DNA of 64,000 nt from an uncultured Myxococcales bacterium. GTDB taxonomy: Bacteria > Myxococcota_A > UBA9042 > DTJE01. The stretch is taken from assembly GCA_937975765.1 (NCBI GenBank), contig CALJUR010000079.1:57030-121029 (forward strand). The letters run 5' to 3'. Both the position numbers and the translations under genes were made by a program. Of the stretch, positions 26,752 through 35,176 are shown in pieces. Under the pieces are notes generated by a model, which had not been told where the DNA came from, searched no databases, and saw only the letters and a program-made list of their open reading frames with translations. How positions within the stretch are numbered: the stretch's first letter is position 1; the number at the start of each line of letters is the position of its first letter.

Positions 26752-27753
26752 ATGCCCGCCAACCTGACCCAGCAGTACCTGTTCGCCGAGGAACGCTTCA
26801 AGGCCGCCACGACGCACGAGGACAAGGTGGCGGCCCTGGAGGAGATGATCCGCGAACTGCCCAAGCACAAGCATACCGAGAAGATGTTCGCGGACCTGAA
26901 GACGCGCCTGTCGAAACTGAAGAAGGAGGGCGAATCCAGGGCGGCGGGCGGGCCGGGGAAGCACTCCGAGACGCCGGTGATCCGGAAGGAGGGGGCCGGG
27001 CAGGTCTTCCTGGTGGGGGCGCCCAACACCGGGAAGTCGGCGCTGGTGGCCGCGCTGTCCAAGGCCCCGGTGGAGGTGACGGAGTACCCGTTCACGACCC
27101 GGAAGTGCATCCCGGGCATGGCCGCCTGGGAGGACGTGCGCTTCCAGCTGGTGGACAGCCCGTCGGTGGACCCGACCTTCCTGGAACCGAACCTGATGCC
27201 CCTGTTGCGGCAGGCCGACGCCGTCGTCGTCGTGGTGGACCTGTCGGCGCCCGAGTGCCTGGACCAGCCGTCCTGGGTCTTCGAGGCGCTGGGCCAGGCG
27301 CGCATCGACGTGAAGCCGGGGACGGTGCACACCGTGGAGCAGGAGCTGGGTCGCAACGTGCTGCCGGGGTTCGTCGCGGCGACGCATTCCGACCACCCGG
27401 ACGCGACGCTGGCGCTGGAACTGCTGGCGGACGAGTTGAAGGGCCGCCTGCCGGTGGTGACGGTCTCGATCGGGGATCCGGCGTCGGTGAAGGCCTTCGC
27501 GAAGGCGTGCTTCGACCTGTTCGGGGTGGTGCGGGTCTACAGCAAGCAGCCGGGGAAGGAGGCCGAACGGGACGCGCCGTTCCTGGTGCCGATCGGCGGG
27601 ACGGTGCTGGACTTCGCCGAGCGGGTGCACCGGGACTTCCGGGAGCGCTTCGACTTCGCCCGGGTATGGGGTCCGGGCAAGTACGACGGGCAGCGCGTCG
27701 CCCGGGACTATGCCGTCGAGGACGGGGACGTGATCGAGCTGCACCTGCGGTAG
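26752..27753 (+). CDS. DRG/Obg-like GTPase-fold protein with TGS domain
   Basis: 333 residues. A helical N-terminal region (1-60, HxxHTEKMFADLKTRLSKLKKE) precedes a G-domain: G1 GAPNTGKS (89-96), G2 region EYPFTTRKCIPGM, and G3-like VDSPSVDP. The G4 NKxD motif is not present; the corresponding place reads AATHSDHPD, and G3 lacks the usual Gly. The C-terminus (about 265-333) is a TGS domain ending DYAVEDGDVIELHLR. The architecture matches archaeal/eukaryotic DRG proteins and bacterial relatives tied to translation. With G4 altered, guanine specificity is doubtful, so it could bind another nucleotide or none. ATG at 26752 follows GGAGACGGAGG. Confidence 0.82.
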   Translation: MPANLTQQYLFAEERFKAATTHEDKVAALEEMIRELPKHKHTEKMFADLKTRLSKLKKEGESRAAGGPGKHSETPVIRKEGAGQVFLVGAPNTGKSALVAALSKAPVEVTEYPFTTRKCIPGMAAWEDVRFQLVDSPSVDPTFLEPNLMPLLRQADAVVVVVDLSAPECLDQPSWVFEALGQARIDVKPGTVHTVEQELGRNVLPGFVAATHSDHPDATLALELLADELKGRLPVVTVSIGDPASVKAFAKACFDLFGVVRVYSKQPGKEAERDAPFLVPIGGTVLDFAERVHRDFRERFDFARVWGPGKYDGQRVARDYAVEDGDVIELHLR

Positions 27754-27774
27754 GGTCGTTCTGCCGCGCCTTCC

Positions 27775-27803
27775 TTTACCTTTCCGGGCGTCCGGGCTAC
27801 AAC
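27775..27803 (+). promoter_or_regulatory. argS operon promoter
   Basis: TTTACC (27775-27780), 17 bases, TACAAC (27798-27803), 23 bases before the argS ATG. Confidence 0.45.
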
Positions 27804-27825
27804 ACGCGCGGGAGGATGCCGACCG

Positions 27826-29643
27826 ATGGAAGCGATCGTCGAACGCGTGCTGACCGAGGCGATGGAGCGGCTGCGGGCCGAGGGCAAGGTGCCGGCGGAC
27901 GTGCGGCCGGCCGTCGTGATCGAGCGGCCGAAGCGCGAGGAGTTCGGGGACTTCGGGTGCGCGCTGCCGCTGGCGCTGGCCAAGGCCGCGCGGCGCAACC
28001 CGGTCGAGTGCGGGAAGGAACTGATGGCGGCGATCCAGGCGCCGCATGGGCTGTTCGAGGCGATCACGTTCGCGCCCCCGGGCTACCTGAACTTCAAGGT
28101 CGCCCCGGCGGCGTGGTTCGACCGGATGCAGGACGTCACGACCATCCCGGCCGTCGGTGGCGGCCAGCGCGTGCTGCTGGAGTACGTGTCCGCGAACCCG
28201 ACCGGCCCGCTGCACGTGGGCCACGGGCGCGGGGCCGTGCTGGGCGACGCGCTGGCTCGCGTGATGCGCGCGGCGGGGTACGCGGTCGACACCGAGTACT
28301 ACGTCAACGACGTCGGCAACCAGATGGCCATGATGGGGCTGTCGTCCTATGCACGTGGTCGAGAGAGTCTTGGTCTCGACGATTCAGAGTTCCCAGAAGA
28401 GGGATACAAGGGCAGTTACGTTGGAGTGGTTTCAGGAAGCGCGGGGAGTCCGGATCTGGACGAGCACATCCGGAGACACCCTTGGCTCACGTACTACCAA
28501 GACTACCTCAAACAGTTCAAGTCCATCGGGACCGGAGACTCCAGTCTTCGATCGTTTGCAGACACTTTGCGAAAGGAGTTCCAGAAGCCTCGAATTGTGG
28601 CGTTGGCCTCCCGAGACCGGAACGCGATTACCACCGTGAACGAAAAGATCCTTCTAGGCTGGATCGCCAACACCCTCAAGAGACTTGGAATCGAGTTCGA
28701 CAGATGGTTCTTCGAGCATGAACTGCACCAATCGAATGCCGTTCAGGATACCTGGAAGAAACTGATCCACTCCGGACACGCATATCCTGACGAGGCCGGG
28801 GCGGTGCTGTTCCGGATGGAGGGCAAGGCGGACGAGGCGGATCGCGTCATCGTGCGGGCCAACGGGGTGCCCACCTACTTCGCGGCGGACATCGCTTACC
28901 ACGACGACAAGGCGCGGCGCGGGTACGCGCGACTCATCAACATTTGGGGCGCGGACCACCACGGCTACATCCCGCGCATGCGGGCGGCGCTGGAGGCCCT
29001 GGGCCACGATCCGTCGATGCTGCAGGTTCTACTGGTGCAGATGGTGACTCTGATCCGGGATGGCCAACCTGTACCAATGGGCAAACGAAGTGGTGACTAC
29101 ATCACATTGCAGGATCTGGTCGAAGAAGTAGGAAGCGACGCGGTGCGGTTCCTGTTCCTGCTGCGCAAGGCCGACTCGCAGATGGAGTTCGACCTGGACC
29201 TGGCCAAGTCCCAGTCGATGGACAACCCGGTCTACTACGTGCAGTACGGGCACGCGCGCGTCGCGGCCATCGTGCGCAAGGCGGCGGCGCAGGGGATCGA
29301 GGTGCCGGGGTGGTCCGCCGACCTGGCCGGCGTGCTGGCGCTACCGGAGGAGCAGGCGCTGGTGAGGGACCTGGCCCGGTACGGCAGCGTCGTGGCCTCG
29401 GCCGCGCGTCGGTGCGAGCCCCACCACGTGGCCTTCTACCTCACGGACCTCGTCAAGGGCTTCCACGGGTACTACACTCGCTACAAGCACTCCGAGAAGG
29501 TGATCTCGGCCGACGCTCGGAAGACCGCGGCGCGTCTGTTCCTGGTGTCGCGGCTGCAGTCGGTGCTGGCCGAGGGGCTTGCCCTCCTCGGCGTTTCGGC
29601 CCCGGGGGAGATGCGCCTGGCGGCGGACGATGAGCCGGCCTGA
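27826..29643 (+). CDS. argS: Arginyl-tRNA synthetase with mosaic codon usage
   Basis: 605 residues. Arginyl-tRNA synthetase motifs in order: N-terminal Add1 domain, ANPTGPLHVGHGRGAV (HIGH motif), YYVNDVGNQM, FDRWFFEHEL, FAADIAYHDDKARRGY, INIWGADHHGYIPRM, LVQMVTLIRDGQPVPMGKRSG (KMSK region), FDLDLAKSQSMDNPVYYVQY and the DALR anticodon-binding domain. It charges tRNA-Arg. The KMSK loop reads MGKRS, with Gly where Ser is usual. Two in-frame patches (about 28345-28790 and 29023-29141) use A/T-ending and rare codons (AGA, CTT, TTG, CTA, CAA) not typical of the rest of the window, although the protein remains continuous and plausible. First of a run argS, SPOR, cupin, ridA. Confidence 0.95.
   Translation: MEAIVERVLTEAMERLRAEGKVPADVRPAVVIERPKREEFGDFGCALPLALAKAARRNPVECGKELMAAIQAPHGLFEAITFAPPGYLNFKVAPAAWFDRMQDVTTIPAVGGGQRVLLEYVSANPTGPLHVGHGRGAVLGDALARVMRAAGYAVDTEYYVNDVGNQMAMMGLSSYARGRESLGLDDSEFPEEGYKGSYVGVVSGSAGSPDLDEHIRRHPWLTYYQDYLKQFKSIGTGDSSLRSFADTLRKEFQKPRIVALASRDRNAITTVNEKILLGWIANTLKRLGIEFDRWFFEHELHQSNAVQDTWKKLIHSGHAYPDEAGAVLFRMEGKADEADRVIVRANGVPTYFAADIAYHDDKARRGYARLINIWGADHHGYIPRMRAALEALGHDPSMLQVLLVQMVTLIRDGQPVPMGKRSGDYITLQDLVEEVGSDAVRFLFLLRKADSQMEFDLDLAKSQSMDNPVYYVQYGHARVAAIVRKAAAQGIEVPGWSADLAGVLALPEEQALVRDLARYGSVVASAARRCEPHHVAFYLTDLVKGFHGYYTRYKHSEKVISADARKTAARLFLVSRLQSVLAEGLALLGVSAPGEMRLAADDEPA
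28345..28790 (+). other. Low-GC, foreign-codon patch in argS
   Basis: Bases 28381-28440 are 30/60 G+C, whereas 28141-28200 upstream are 44/60. Codons such as AGA, CTT, CTA, TTG, CAA and TTT are frequent here and scarce elsewhere. The patch begins after the GNQM motif and stops at the EAGAVLFRMEG segment, with no frameshift. Confidence 0.75.
29023..29141 (+). other. Second low-GC, foreign-codon patch in argS
   Basis: The segment encoding QVLLVQMVTL through to EEVGSD again uses codons such as GTA, CTA, ACA, CAA and CGA. It covers the KMSK-type loop and is flanked on both sides by normal high-GC sequence. Confidence 0.65.
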
Positions 29644-30694
29644 CAAGGACAGCGACGGCGAACGCAAGCGGCCCGAACGGCCACCCATCGAGGTGAAGGT
29701 CCGGGACCTGGACCGGCTGCGCGAGAAGACCCCCCTCTACCTGGAACCCGCGCACATCGCCTGGGGCGCGCTGGCGATCCTGGCCGTTGCCGGGGCGGTG
29801 TTCGTCGGCGGGTACTTCCTGGGCCGCAACGAGGGCGAGCCGGGCCCCAGCCCGTTCGCGCCCGGGCCCGCGGTCGCGGTGGCCGAGGCCCCGGCGGCCC
29901 CGGCGACGCGGTCGCCGGGTAACGGCGCGACCCGCGGGCAGGTGCTGCCGCCGCCCCCGGAGGTCGAGGCCCGCGGCGGCGAGGAGGCGATCGCCACCGC
30001 GCGGCGGACGCACGAGGCCCTTCCCGAACCGCCGCCGCAGCCGGCCCCCGTCGCGACCACGGAGCCGCCCGTGCCGCCGCCGGCACCCTCGATCGCCGTC
30101 GAGCCCGTCCCCGCCCCGGAGCCGCCCGCACCCCCGCCGGCACCCTCGATCGCCGTCGAGCCGACCCCCGACCCGGAGCCCCCGGCGCTCGAGACGCCTG
30201 CCCCGGCCCCGGAGACTCCTTCCCCGACGCTCGCCTCCGCGACGCCGGCCCCCGCCGGGGACGGCGACGACTTCTGGCCCGGGGTGCGAGTCACGGACCT
30301 GGACGCGTGCGTCTCCTGCATCGTGGCCGACGGGGCCTGCCTGCCACCCGCCCCCGCGATGCCTGCCGGCGCGCTGGCGGAAGCCGCGCCCCCCGCGAAG
30401 GCCCCTCCCTCGAAACCGGCCGAGCCTGCTGCCGCCGGGCCCGCGAAGGTCGCGCGGGCCCTGTACGCCGTGCAGGCCCGGGCATTCCGGGACGAGGCCG
30501 TCGCGAAAGAGTACGTCGCCGTGCTGAAGAAGCGCGGCTACACGGCCCGCACCCTCCCCTTCAGGAACCCCGCCGGCGAGACGTGGTACCGGATCCGGCT
30601 GGGCCGTTTCGAGACCCTGGCCGCGGCGCAGTCCTTCGCCGCGAAGTTCAACCGGCGCGAGAACGAGCAGTCCATCGCCGTGGAGGTGAAATGA
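29630..30694 (+). CDS. SPOR-domain membrane protein
   Basis: 354 residues. A charged cytoplasmic head (1-45), one membrane helix (about 46-68, GALAILAVAGAVFVGGYFLG), a long Pro/Ala/Glu-rich periplasmic linker (about 75-270, with a duplicated PPAPSIAVEP unit) and a C-terminal SPOR domain (about 275-354: YAVQARAFRDEAVAKEYVAVL, then YRIRLGRFETLAAAQSFAAKF). SPOR domains bind denuded glycan strands at septa, so a role in division or daughter-cell separation is likely. The ATG overlaps the argS stop by 14 bases, and its own stop overlaps the next gene (ATGA). Confidence 0.85.
   Translation: MSRPDKDSDGERKRPERPPIEVKVRDLDRLREKTPLYLEPAHIAWGALAILAVAGAVFVGGYFLGRNEGEPGPSPFAPGPAVAVAEAPAAPATRSPGNGATRGQVLPPPPEVEARGGEEAIATARRTHEALPEPPPQPAPVATTEPPVPPPAPSIAVEPVPAPEPPAPPPAPSIAVEPTPDPEPPALETPAPAPETPSPTLASATPAPAGDGDDFWPGVRVTDLDACVSCIVADGACLPPAPAMPAGALAEAAPPAKAPPSKPAEPAAAGPAKVARALYAVQARAFRDEAVAKEYVAVLKKRGYTARTLPFRNPAGETWYRIRLGRFETLAAAQSFAAKFNRRENEQSIAVEVK
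30077..30162 (+). repeat. 29-bp direct repeat in SPOR linker
   Basis: Identical copies at 30077-30105 and 30134-30162 encode the duplicated PAPSIAVEP unit of the proline-rich linker. Confidence 0.7.
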
Positions 30695-31068
30695 TAGTCC
30701 TGACCCCGCCACGCCGCGTCGAGAAGCCCTGGGGCTACGAGTCGATCCTGGCCCACACGGACCGCTACGTGGGCAAGATCCTGCACATCGACCGGGGCCA
30801 CCTCCTGTCGCGCCAGTACCACCGCGTGAAGGACGAGACGGTGTACGTGCTGCGCGGCACGCTGATCCTGGAGATCGGCCCCGCCGATACCGTCGAGCGG
30901 GTGGAGGTCCCGGCCGGGATGTGCTATCGGACCCTGCCGGGGACGATCCACCGCTATATCGCCCCGCCGGACGGGGACGTCGACCTGATCGAGACCTCGA
31001 CCCCGGAACTGGACGACGTCGTCCGGCTGGAGGACGTCTACGGCCGGGAGGGCACGGACCGGCCGTAG
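30691..31068 (+). CDS. Cupin protein, mannose-6-phosphate isomerase type II-like
   Basis: 125 residues, a single cupin. KPWGYESILAHTDRYVGKIL and QYHRVKDETVYVLRGTLILEIG match the C-terminal isomerase cupin of ManC-type proteins, with metal-ligand His/Glu in QYHRVKDE and a later His in PGTIHRYIAP. It would interconvert sugar phosphates or simply bind a sugar; the nucleotidyltransferase half of ManC is absent. The start overlaps the SPOR stop by 4 bases, so it is translationally coupled. Confidence 0.85.
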   Translation: MIVLTPPRRVEKPWGYESILAHTDRYVGKILHIDRGHLLSRQYHRVKDETVYVLRGTLILEIGPADTVERVEVPAGMCYRTLPGTIHRYIAPPDGDVDLIETSTPELDDVVRLEDVYGREGTDRP

Positions 31069-31109
31069 GCCGCCCATCGGAAGGAACGGATTCCCAGGAG
31101 GAGAAGACG

Positions 31110-31502
31110 ATGTCGAACCTGACCGTGGTGGACACCCCCGACGCCCCGAAGGCCATCGGCCCCTATTCCCAGGCCCTCGAAGGCCGGCCCGGGCGCCTGC
31201 TGTTCCTGTCCGGCCAACTGGGAATGGACCCCGCCACCGGCACGATCGTGCCCGGGGGCGTGGAGGCCGAGACCCGGCGGGCCCTGCAGAACCTGGACGC
31301 GATCCTGACGGCCGGCGGGATGGACCGCTGGAACGTGGCCCGGACGACCATCTTCCTGGCCGACCTGGGCGACTTCGGAGCCGTCAACGCGATCTACGCG
31401 GAGTTCTTCGGCGAGCACCGGCCGGCCCGCGTCACCGTGCAGGTCGCCGCCCTGCCGCGCGGCGCCCGCGTCGAGATCGACGCCATCGCCTCGGCCGGCT
31501 GA
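31110..31502 (+). CDS. RidA-family enamine/imine deaminase
   Basis: 130 residues, normal for RidA/YjgF. Motifs: APKAIGPYSQAL at the N-terminus, LFLSGQLGMDPATG, AGGMDRWNVARTTIFLADL, and RPARVTVQVAALPRGARVEIDAIA with the substrate-binding Arg and the C-terminal Glu. RidA hydrolyses reactive 2-aminoacrylate-type intermediates made by PLP enzymes. The ATG follows AGGAGGAG. It ends the argS-led run and converges with the large membrane protein gene. Confidence 0.93.
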   Translation: MSNLTVVDTPDAPKAIGPYSQALEGRPGRLLFLSGQLGMDPATGTIVPGGVEAETRRALQNLDAILTAGGMDRWNVARTTIFLADLGDFGAVNAIYAEFFGEHRPARVTVQVAALPRGARVEIDAIASAG

Positions 31503-31520
31503 GCAGGCGGCACCGGCGCC

Positions 31521-34466
31521 TCAGGGCTTCAGGATCGCCTCGTAGTACGACCGGACCAGGTCCGCGTAGCCCTCGGGAACGGCCTCGCCCAGGTGCTCGC
31601 GGACCGCGCGTTCCAGGTCGTCCGACGCCCTTCGATCGGGCGGCTTCGCCGGCAGCCTCGGCTCCTCGGGGTCCTCCCGGTCGGCCGGTCGGCGGGCCAG
31701 TTCCATCGCCCCCCGCTCGACAAGGTACCGCAGCCGGTTCAGGTCCTGGATGGCCTGGCGCTGGTGGGCCTCGGCCGCGGCCGGATTCCACTCGGCCAGC
31801 CGTCGCGACGCCTCCTCCATGTTCCTCTGCGCCGACACGGCCATGCCGTTGGCCTCGCCGGCATCCCCGCCCGCGGCCCGGTGCAGCGCCTCGGACACCC
31901 TGGCCGCGAACACCGCGGCCCGGTCCTGCGCCCGCTTCTGATCCAGGAGTTCCGCGCGGTCGGCAACCTCCACCAGCCGCGAACGATCGCGGCGCCAGTC
32001 CGCCAGCGCGCGGGACACCTCGAACAGCGCGGGAGCCGCCTTCGCCAGCCGCGCCGCCACCGCCCGCAGCGCGTCCGGGTCGCCGGGGGACTCGTCCCGG
32101 AACGACGCCTCCTCCCTCAGGTCCGACCCCAGCCTGGCCGCGGTGGACGCTGCCGCCTCCGCCACGCGCGCGGCGGTCTCCATGTCCCGGCCGGCGACCA
32201 GGTCCGCCAGGTTGTCGACGTCCGCCATCAGCCTCGCCACGTCCTCCGCGTCGTACCGGTCGATGCGGCCGACGTCGGGCCGTCCCAGAACCTCGCGGGC
32301 CTCCTCGATCCGCGCGGCCATTCCCCTGACGTCCGGGGCCCGCGACTGGGCCATCGCGTCGGCGCGCCGCTTCAGGACGAAGGCGGACTGGGCGGTGCGA
32401 TCCATCACCTCGCGCTGGATGCGCGCGGCCTGGCGCAGGTTGATGCCCACGCCGGCCGGCAGGACGATCTCGCGAATCCCCGGGATCGACCATTCCCGCA
32501 TCTCGGTCCGCCAGGCCGCCGCGACGCGGGCCAGGGCGTCCGGGACCGCGCCCAGAACCCCGGGTTCCACGCGCCCGTCCTCGCGACCCGCCTCGACGGC
32601 CAGGATGGCCTCGCGGGCCCGGGTCGCCACCTCGCCCAGCCGCTTCGGGGCCAGGCGGGCCGGCCCTCCCTCCAGCGAGGCCCGACGCTCGACCTGGCGG
32701 CGAACCGTGTCCATCAGCCGCAGGGACCGCCGGACCCGCGACAGGACCCGCTCCACCTCGTCCGGCATCCCCGGCCGCGACGCGGGCGCCGACGACAGTT
32801 CCCGCAGCCGGGCCGCCCCGCGCTCGACGTCCGCCAGCCATCCCGACAGCAGCGCCCTCCACTCGCGCCAGGTACCATCGTCCAGCAGCAGGACCGCCTG
32901 TTCGACCTGCCGCACCGCCAGGTCCCGCGGGACCGAAACCCCCTGGCCGGCCTCCTCCAGGACTCCGGCCGCCTGATCCAGGACCGGCCGGATCACGGCG
33001 GCATCGGGGTCGCCGGTCGCGGCCGCAGCCGCCTTGCGCACCCGGTCCGCAAGCGCCCGCAACGCCTCCAGCGACGCCGGGGGCAGCCCGGGGTTGCCGG
33101 GCCCCGGAAGGTCCAGCAGGTCTCCCAGCATCGACACGGCCCCGTCGCGAAGGCGCTCCCACCCCTCCACCGCGACCAGGCGCCGCACCGACGGGACGTC
33201 CACGAAGAACCGCAGCGGCTCCCCCCGCCCGGTGGCCTCGGGCCTTCGGGACATGCGCCCGAACGCCTCGATCACCACGTCCACCCGGCCTCCCGCGTCC
33301 AGGGCGTCCGGCGGCATCGTGAACACCAGTTCCCCCGACGCCTGCCGGAGCCCCACCGCGACATCCTGCTGGTGGATCCGCACCACGGGCCGCTCCGGCT
33401 CCATCGGGAAGGCATAGATCGCGTCGATCCCGGCGATGCCGATGGGGGAGTCGACCGACCATCGCACCGTGGCCGACTCGCCGGGCTGCAGGCCGAGGCG
33501 GGAGGGAGACAGGATCGAGACGCGGGGCGGGTCCAGGTCGGCCACCGCGATGCGACGCCGCACCTCCTCCACCAGCACCATGCCGGGCGGCACCAGCACG
33601 GACACGTGCCAGGATCCGCTGTCCCGCACCGGGAAGAAGGCCGTGAAGGCACCGTCGGCGCCGATCTCCAGCGGCACCCGGGTCTCGCGCCCGCCCGCCT
33701 GGATGACCACGTGGCCGCTGGTCGCCCCCCGGAACAGCCGGCCCGACACCTCGACGCCGACGCCCACGGGGACGGTCACGTCGCCGCTCTCGTCGCCGGG
33801 GATCCGATCGGGCTCCCCGGAGGGCGAGGGGACCACCACCGTCGTCCGCAGGTCATACGCCAGCACGCCCACCGTCGTCGGCGGGCCGACCAGCCAGGAC
33901 ACCTGCAGGCGATCCGACAGGCCCAGCAGGTTTCGCACGCCACGGGCCGCGAACCAGGGGACGCTGGCCGCCGCCAGCAGCAGCACCAGGGCCAGGACCC
34001 CGGTCCACTTCATCCGGCGCCGGATCCGCGGGGGAGGGTTCAGCCTCGCGGGCAGCGCCCGGTCCAGGAGCGCGCATACGCGCAGCGCCTCCGCGGCCAG
34101 CAGCGCGGACGAGAAGGGCGCCGGGTCCACCGCCCGCGGCCGCAGCCCGGCCACCGCCTCCACCCCGTGACCCACCCCGGGAACGCGCCGGCGCAGGACG
34201 TGGCCCAGGTGTTCCGGGCGGGCCAGCCGGCGGGGCAGGTCGAAGCCCACGTGGACGGCGAAGGCGATCACCCCGGCCAGGACCGCGACCAGCAGCGTCA
34301 GTCGCACCGGCCCGGCGTCCGGGCTGACCGCGGCCAGCACGACCGAGACCGCCAGGATGATCATCCCCAGCCCGGCGCCCAGGACGGACAGGTCCGTCGC
34401 CCGCTCCCGGATCAGGGTCTTGCGGGCGGAGGCGAGGCGAAGGTCGAGGGCGTCGAACGGTCCCAT
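31521..34466 (-). CDS. Large membrane protein, DUF4175-like
   Basis: 981 residues. Two membrane segments lie in the first 75 residues (VLGAGLGMIILAVSVVLAAV, LTLLVAVLAGVIAFAVHVGF) and a third near 155-170 (TGVLALVLLLAAASVPWFA). A beta-rich periplasmic region (about 190-420, with Ig-like segments such as FRGATSGHVVIQAGG and VRDSGSWHVSVLVPPG) precedes a long Arg/Ala/Glu-rich helical region (450-950). It ends EGYADLVRSYYEAILKP, a tail like that of DUF4175-type proteins found beside MoxR/Bat genes. No moxR or bat genes are here; endonuclease III and an SDR lie upstream. Function unknown; an envelope role is inferred. Confidence 0.6.
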   Translation of the reverse strand: MGPFDALDLRLASARKTLIRERATDLSVLGAGLGMIILAVSVVLAAVSPDAGPVRLTLLVAVLAGVIAFAVHVGFDLPRRLARPEHLGHVLRRRVPGVGHGVEAVAGLRPRAVDPAPFSSALLAAEALRVCALLDRALPARLNPPPRIRRRMKWTGVLALVLLLAAASVPWFAARGVRNLLGLSDRLQVSWLVGPPTTVGVLAYDLRTTVVVPSPSGEPDRIPGDESGDVTVPVGVGVEVSGRLFRGATSGHVVIQAGGRETRVPLEIGADGAFTAFFPVRDSGSWHVSVLVPPGMVLVEEVRRRIAVADLDPPRVSILSPSRLGLQPGESATVRWSVDSPIGIAGIDAIYAFPMEPERPVVRIHQQDVAVGLRQASGELVFTMPPDALDAGGRVDVVIEAFGRMSRRPEATGRGEPLRFFVDVPSVRRLVAVEGWERLRDGAVSMLGDLLDLPGPGNPGLPPASLEALRALADRVRKAAAAATGDPDAAVIRPVLDQAAGVLEEAGQGVSVPRDLAVRQVEQAVLLLDDGTWREWRALLSGWLADVERGAARLRELSSAPASRPGMPDEVERVLSRVRRSLRLMDTVRRQVERRASLEGGPARLAPKRLGEVATRAREAILAVEAGREDGRVEPGVLGAVPDALARVAAAWRTEMREWSIPGIREIVLPAGVGINLRQAARIQREVMDRTAQSAFVLKRRADAMAQSRAPDVRGMAARIEEAREVLGRPDVGRIDRYDAEDVARLMADVDNLADLVAGRDMETAARVAEAAASTAARLGSDLREEASFRDESPGDPDALRAVAARLAKAAPALFEVSRALADWRRDRSRLVEVADRAELLDQKRAQDRAAVFAARVSEALHRAAGGDAGEANGMAVSAQRNMEEASRRLAEWNPAAAEAHQRQAIQDLNRLRYLVERGAMELARRPADREDPEEPRLPAKPPDRRASDDLERAVREHLGEAVPEGYADLVRSYYEAILKP

Positions 34467-34510
34467 GGCGGAAGTCTAGCCCCGATGCGGCGCGGCGCCC
34501 AGTGGGGACG

Positions 34511-35167
34511 TCACGCACCGCGCCCGGCCGCACCGAAGGGGCACAGGCCCAGCAGGCGGCACCCGGCGCACCGGGGCTTGCGGGCCGTGCAGAAGGACCG
34601 GCCGAACCAGGTCACCCGGTGGGAGAACGCGGTCCATTCCGGGGCGGGCAGCAGATCGCACAGTTCGGCCTCGACCTTCACCGCGTCCTCGCCCCGTGCC
34701 AATTCCCAGCGATTCGACAGCCGCAGCACGTGCGTGTCCACGACCATCCCGGGAACGCCGAAGCAATTCCCCAGGACCACGTTGGCGGTCTTCCGCCCGA
34801 CGCCCGGCAGGTCGGTCAGCGCCTCCATCGTCCGCGGCACCTCGCCGCCGTGCGCCTCCACCAGCCGCCGGCAGCAGGCCATCACGGACCGCGCCTTGGC
34901 CCGGAAGAAGCCCGTGGTCCGGATGATGGCCTCGATTTCCTCGACCGGGGCTTTTGCGATGGCCCGCGCGTCGGGGAACCGTTCCAGCAGCCGCGGCATC
35001 ACCTGGTTCACCGTGTCGTCGCGTGCCTGGGCCGCCAGGATCGTCGCCACCAGCAGTTCCAGGGGACCGCGGAAGGCCAGCGGGGTCCCCGTCGAGTCCG
35101 GGTACCAGTCGGCCAGCACCGCCGCGATCCGCTCCGCCCTCTCCCGCCTGCGGGCCTTCGACTCCAT
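34511..35167 (-). CDS. nth: Endonuclease III
   Basis: 218 residues, standard size. Contains the helix-hairpin-helix LPGVGRKTANVV with the catalytic Lys, the catalytic Asp in VVDTHVLRL, and the [4Fe-4S] Cys set in CTARKPRCAGCRLLGLC (CX7CX2CX5C as read). It removes oxidised pyrimidines from DNA by glycosylase/AP-lyase action. On the minus strand 9 bases after the SDR gene stop. Confidence 0.94.
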   Translation of the reverse strand: MESKARRRERAERIAAVLADWYPDSTGTPLAFRGPLELLVATILAAQARDDTVNQVMPRLLERFPDARAIAKAPVEEIEAIIRTTGFFRAKARSVMACCRRLVEAHGGEVPRTMEALTDLPGVGRKTANVVLGNCFGVPGMVVDTHVLRLSNRWELARGEDAVKVEAELCDLLPAPEWTAFSHRVTWFGRSFCTARKPRCAGCRLLGLCPFGAAGRGA

Positions 35168-35176
35168 GCTCCCCCC

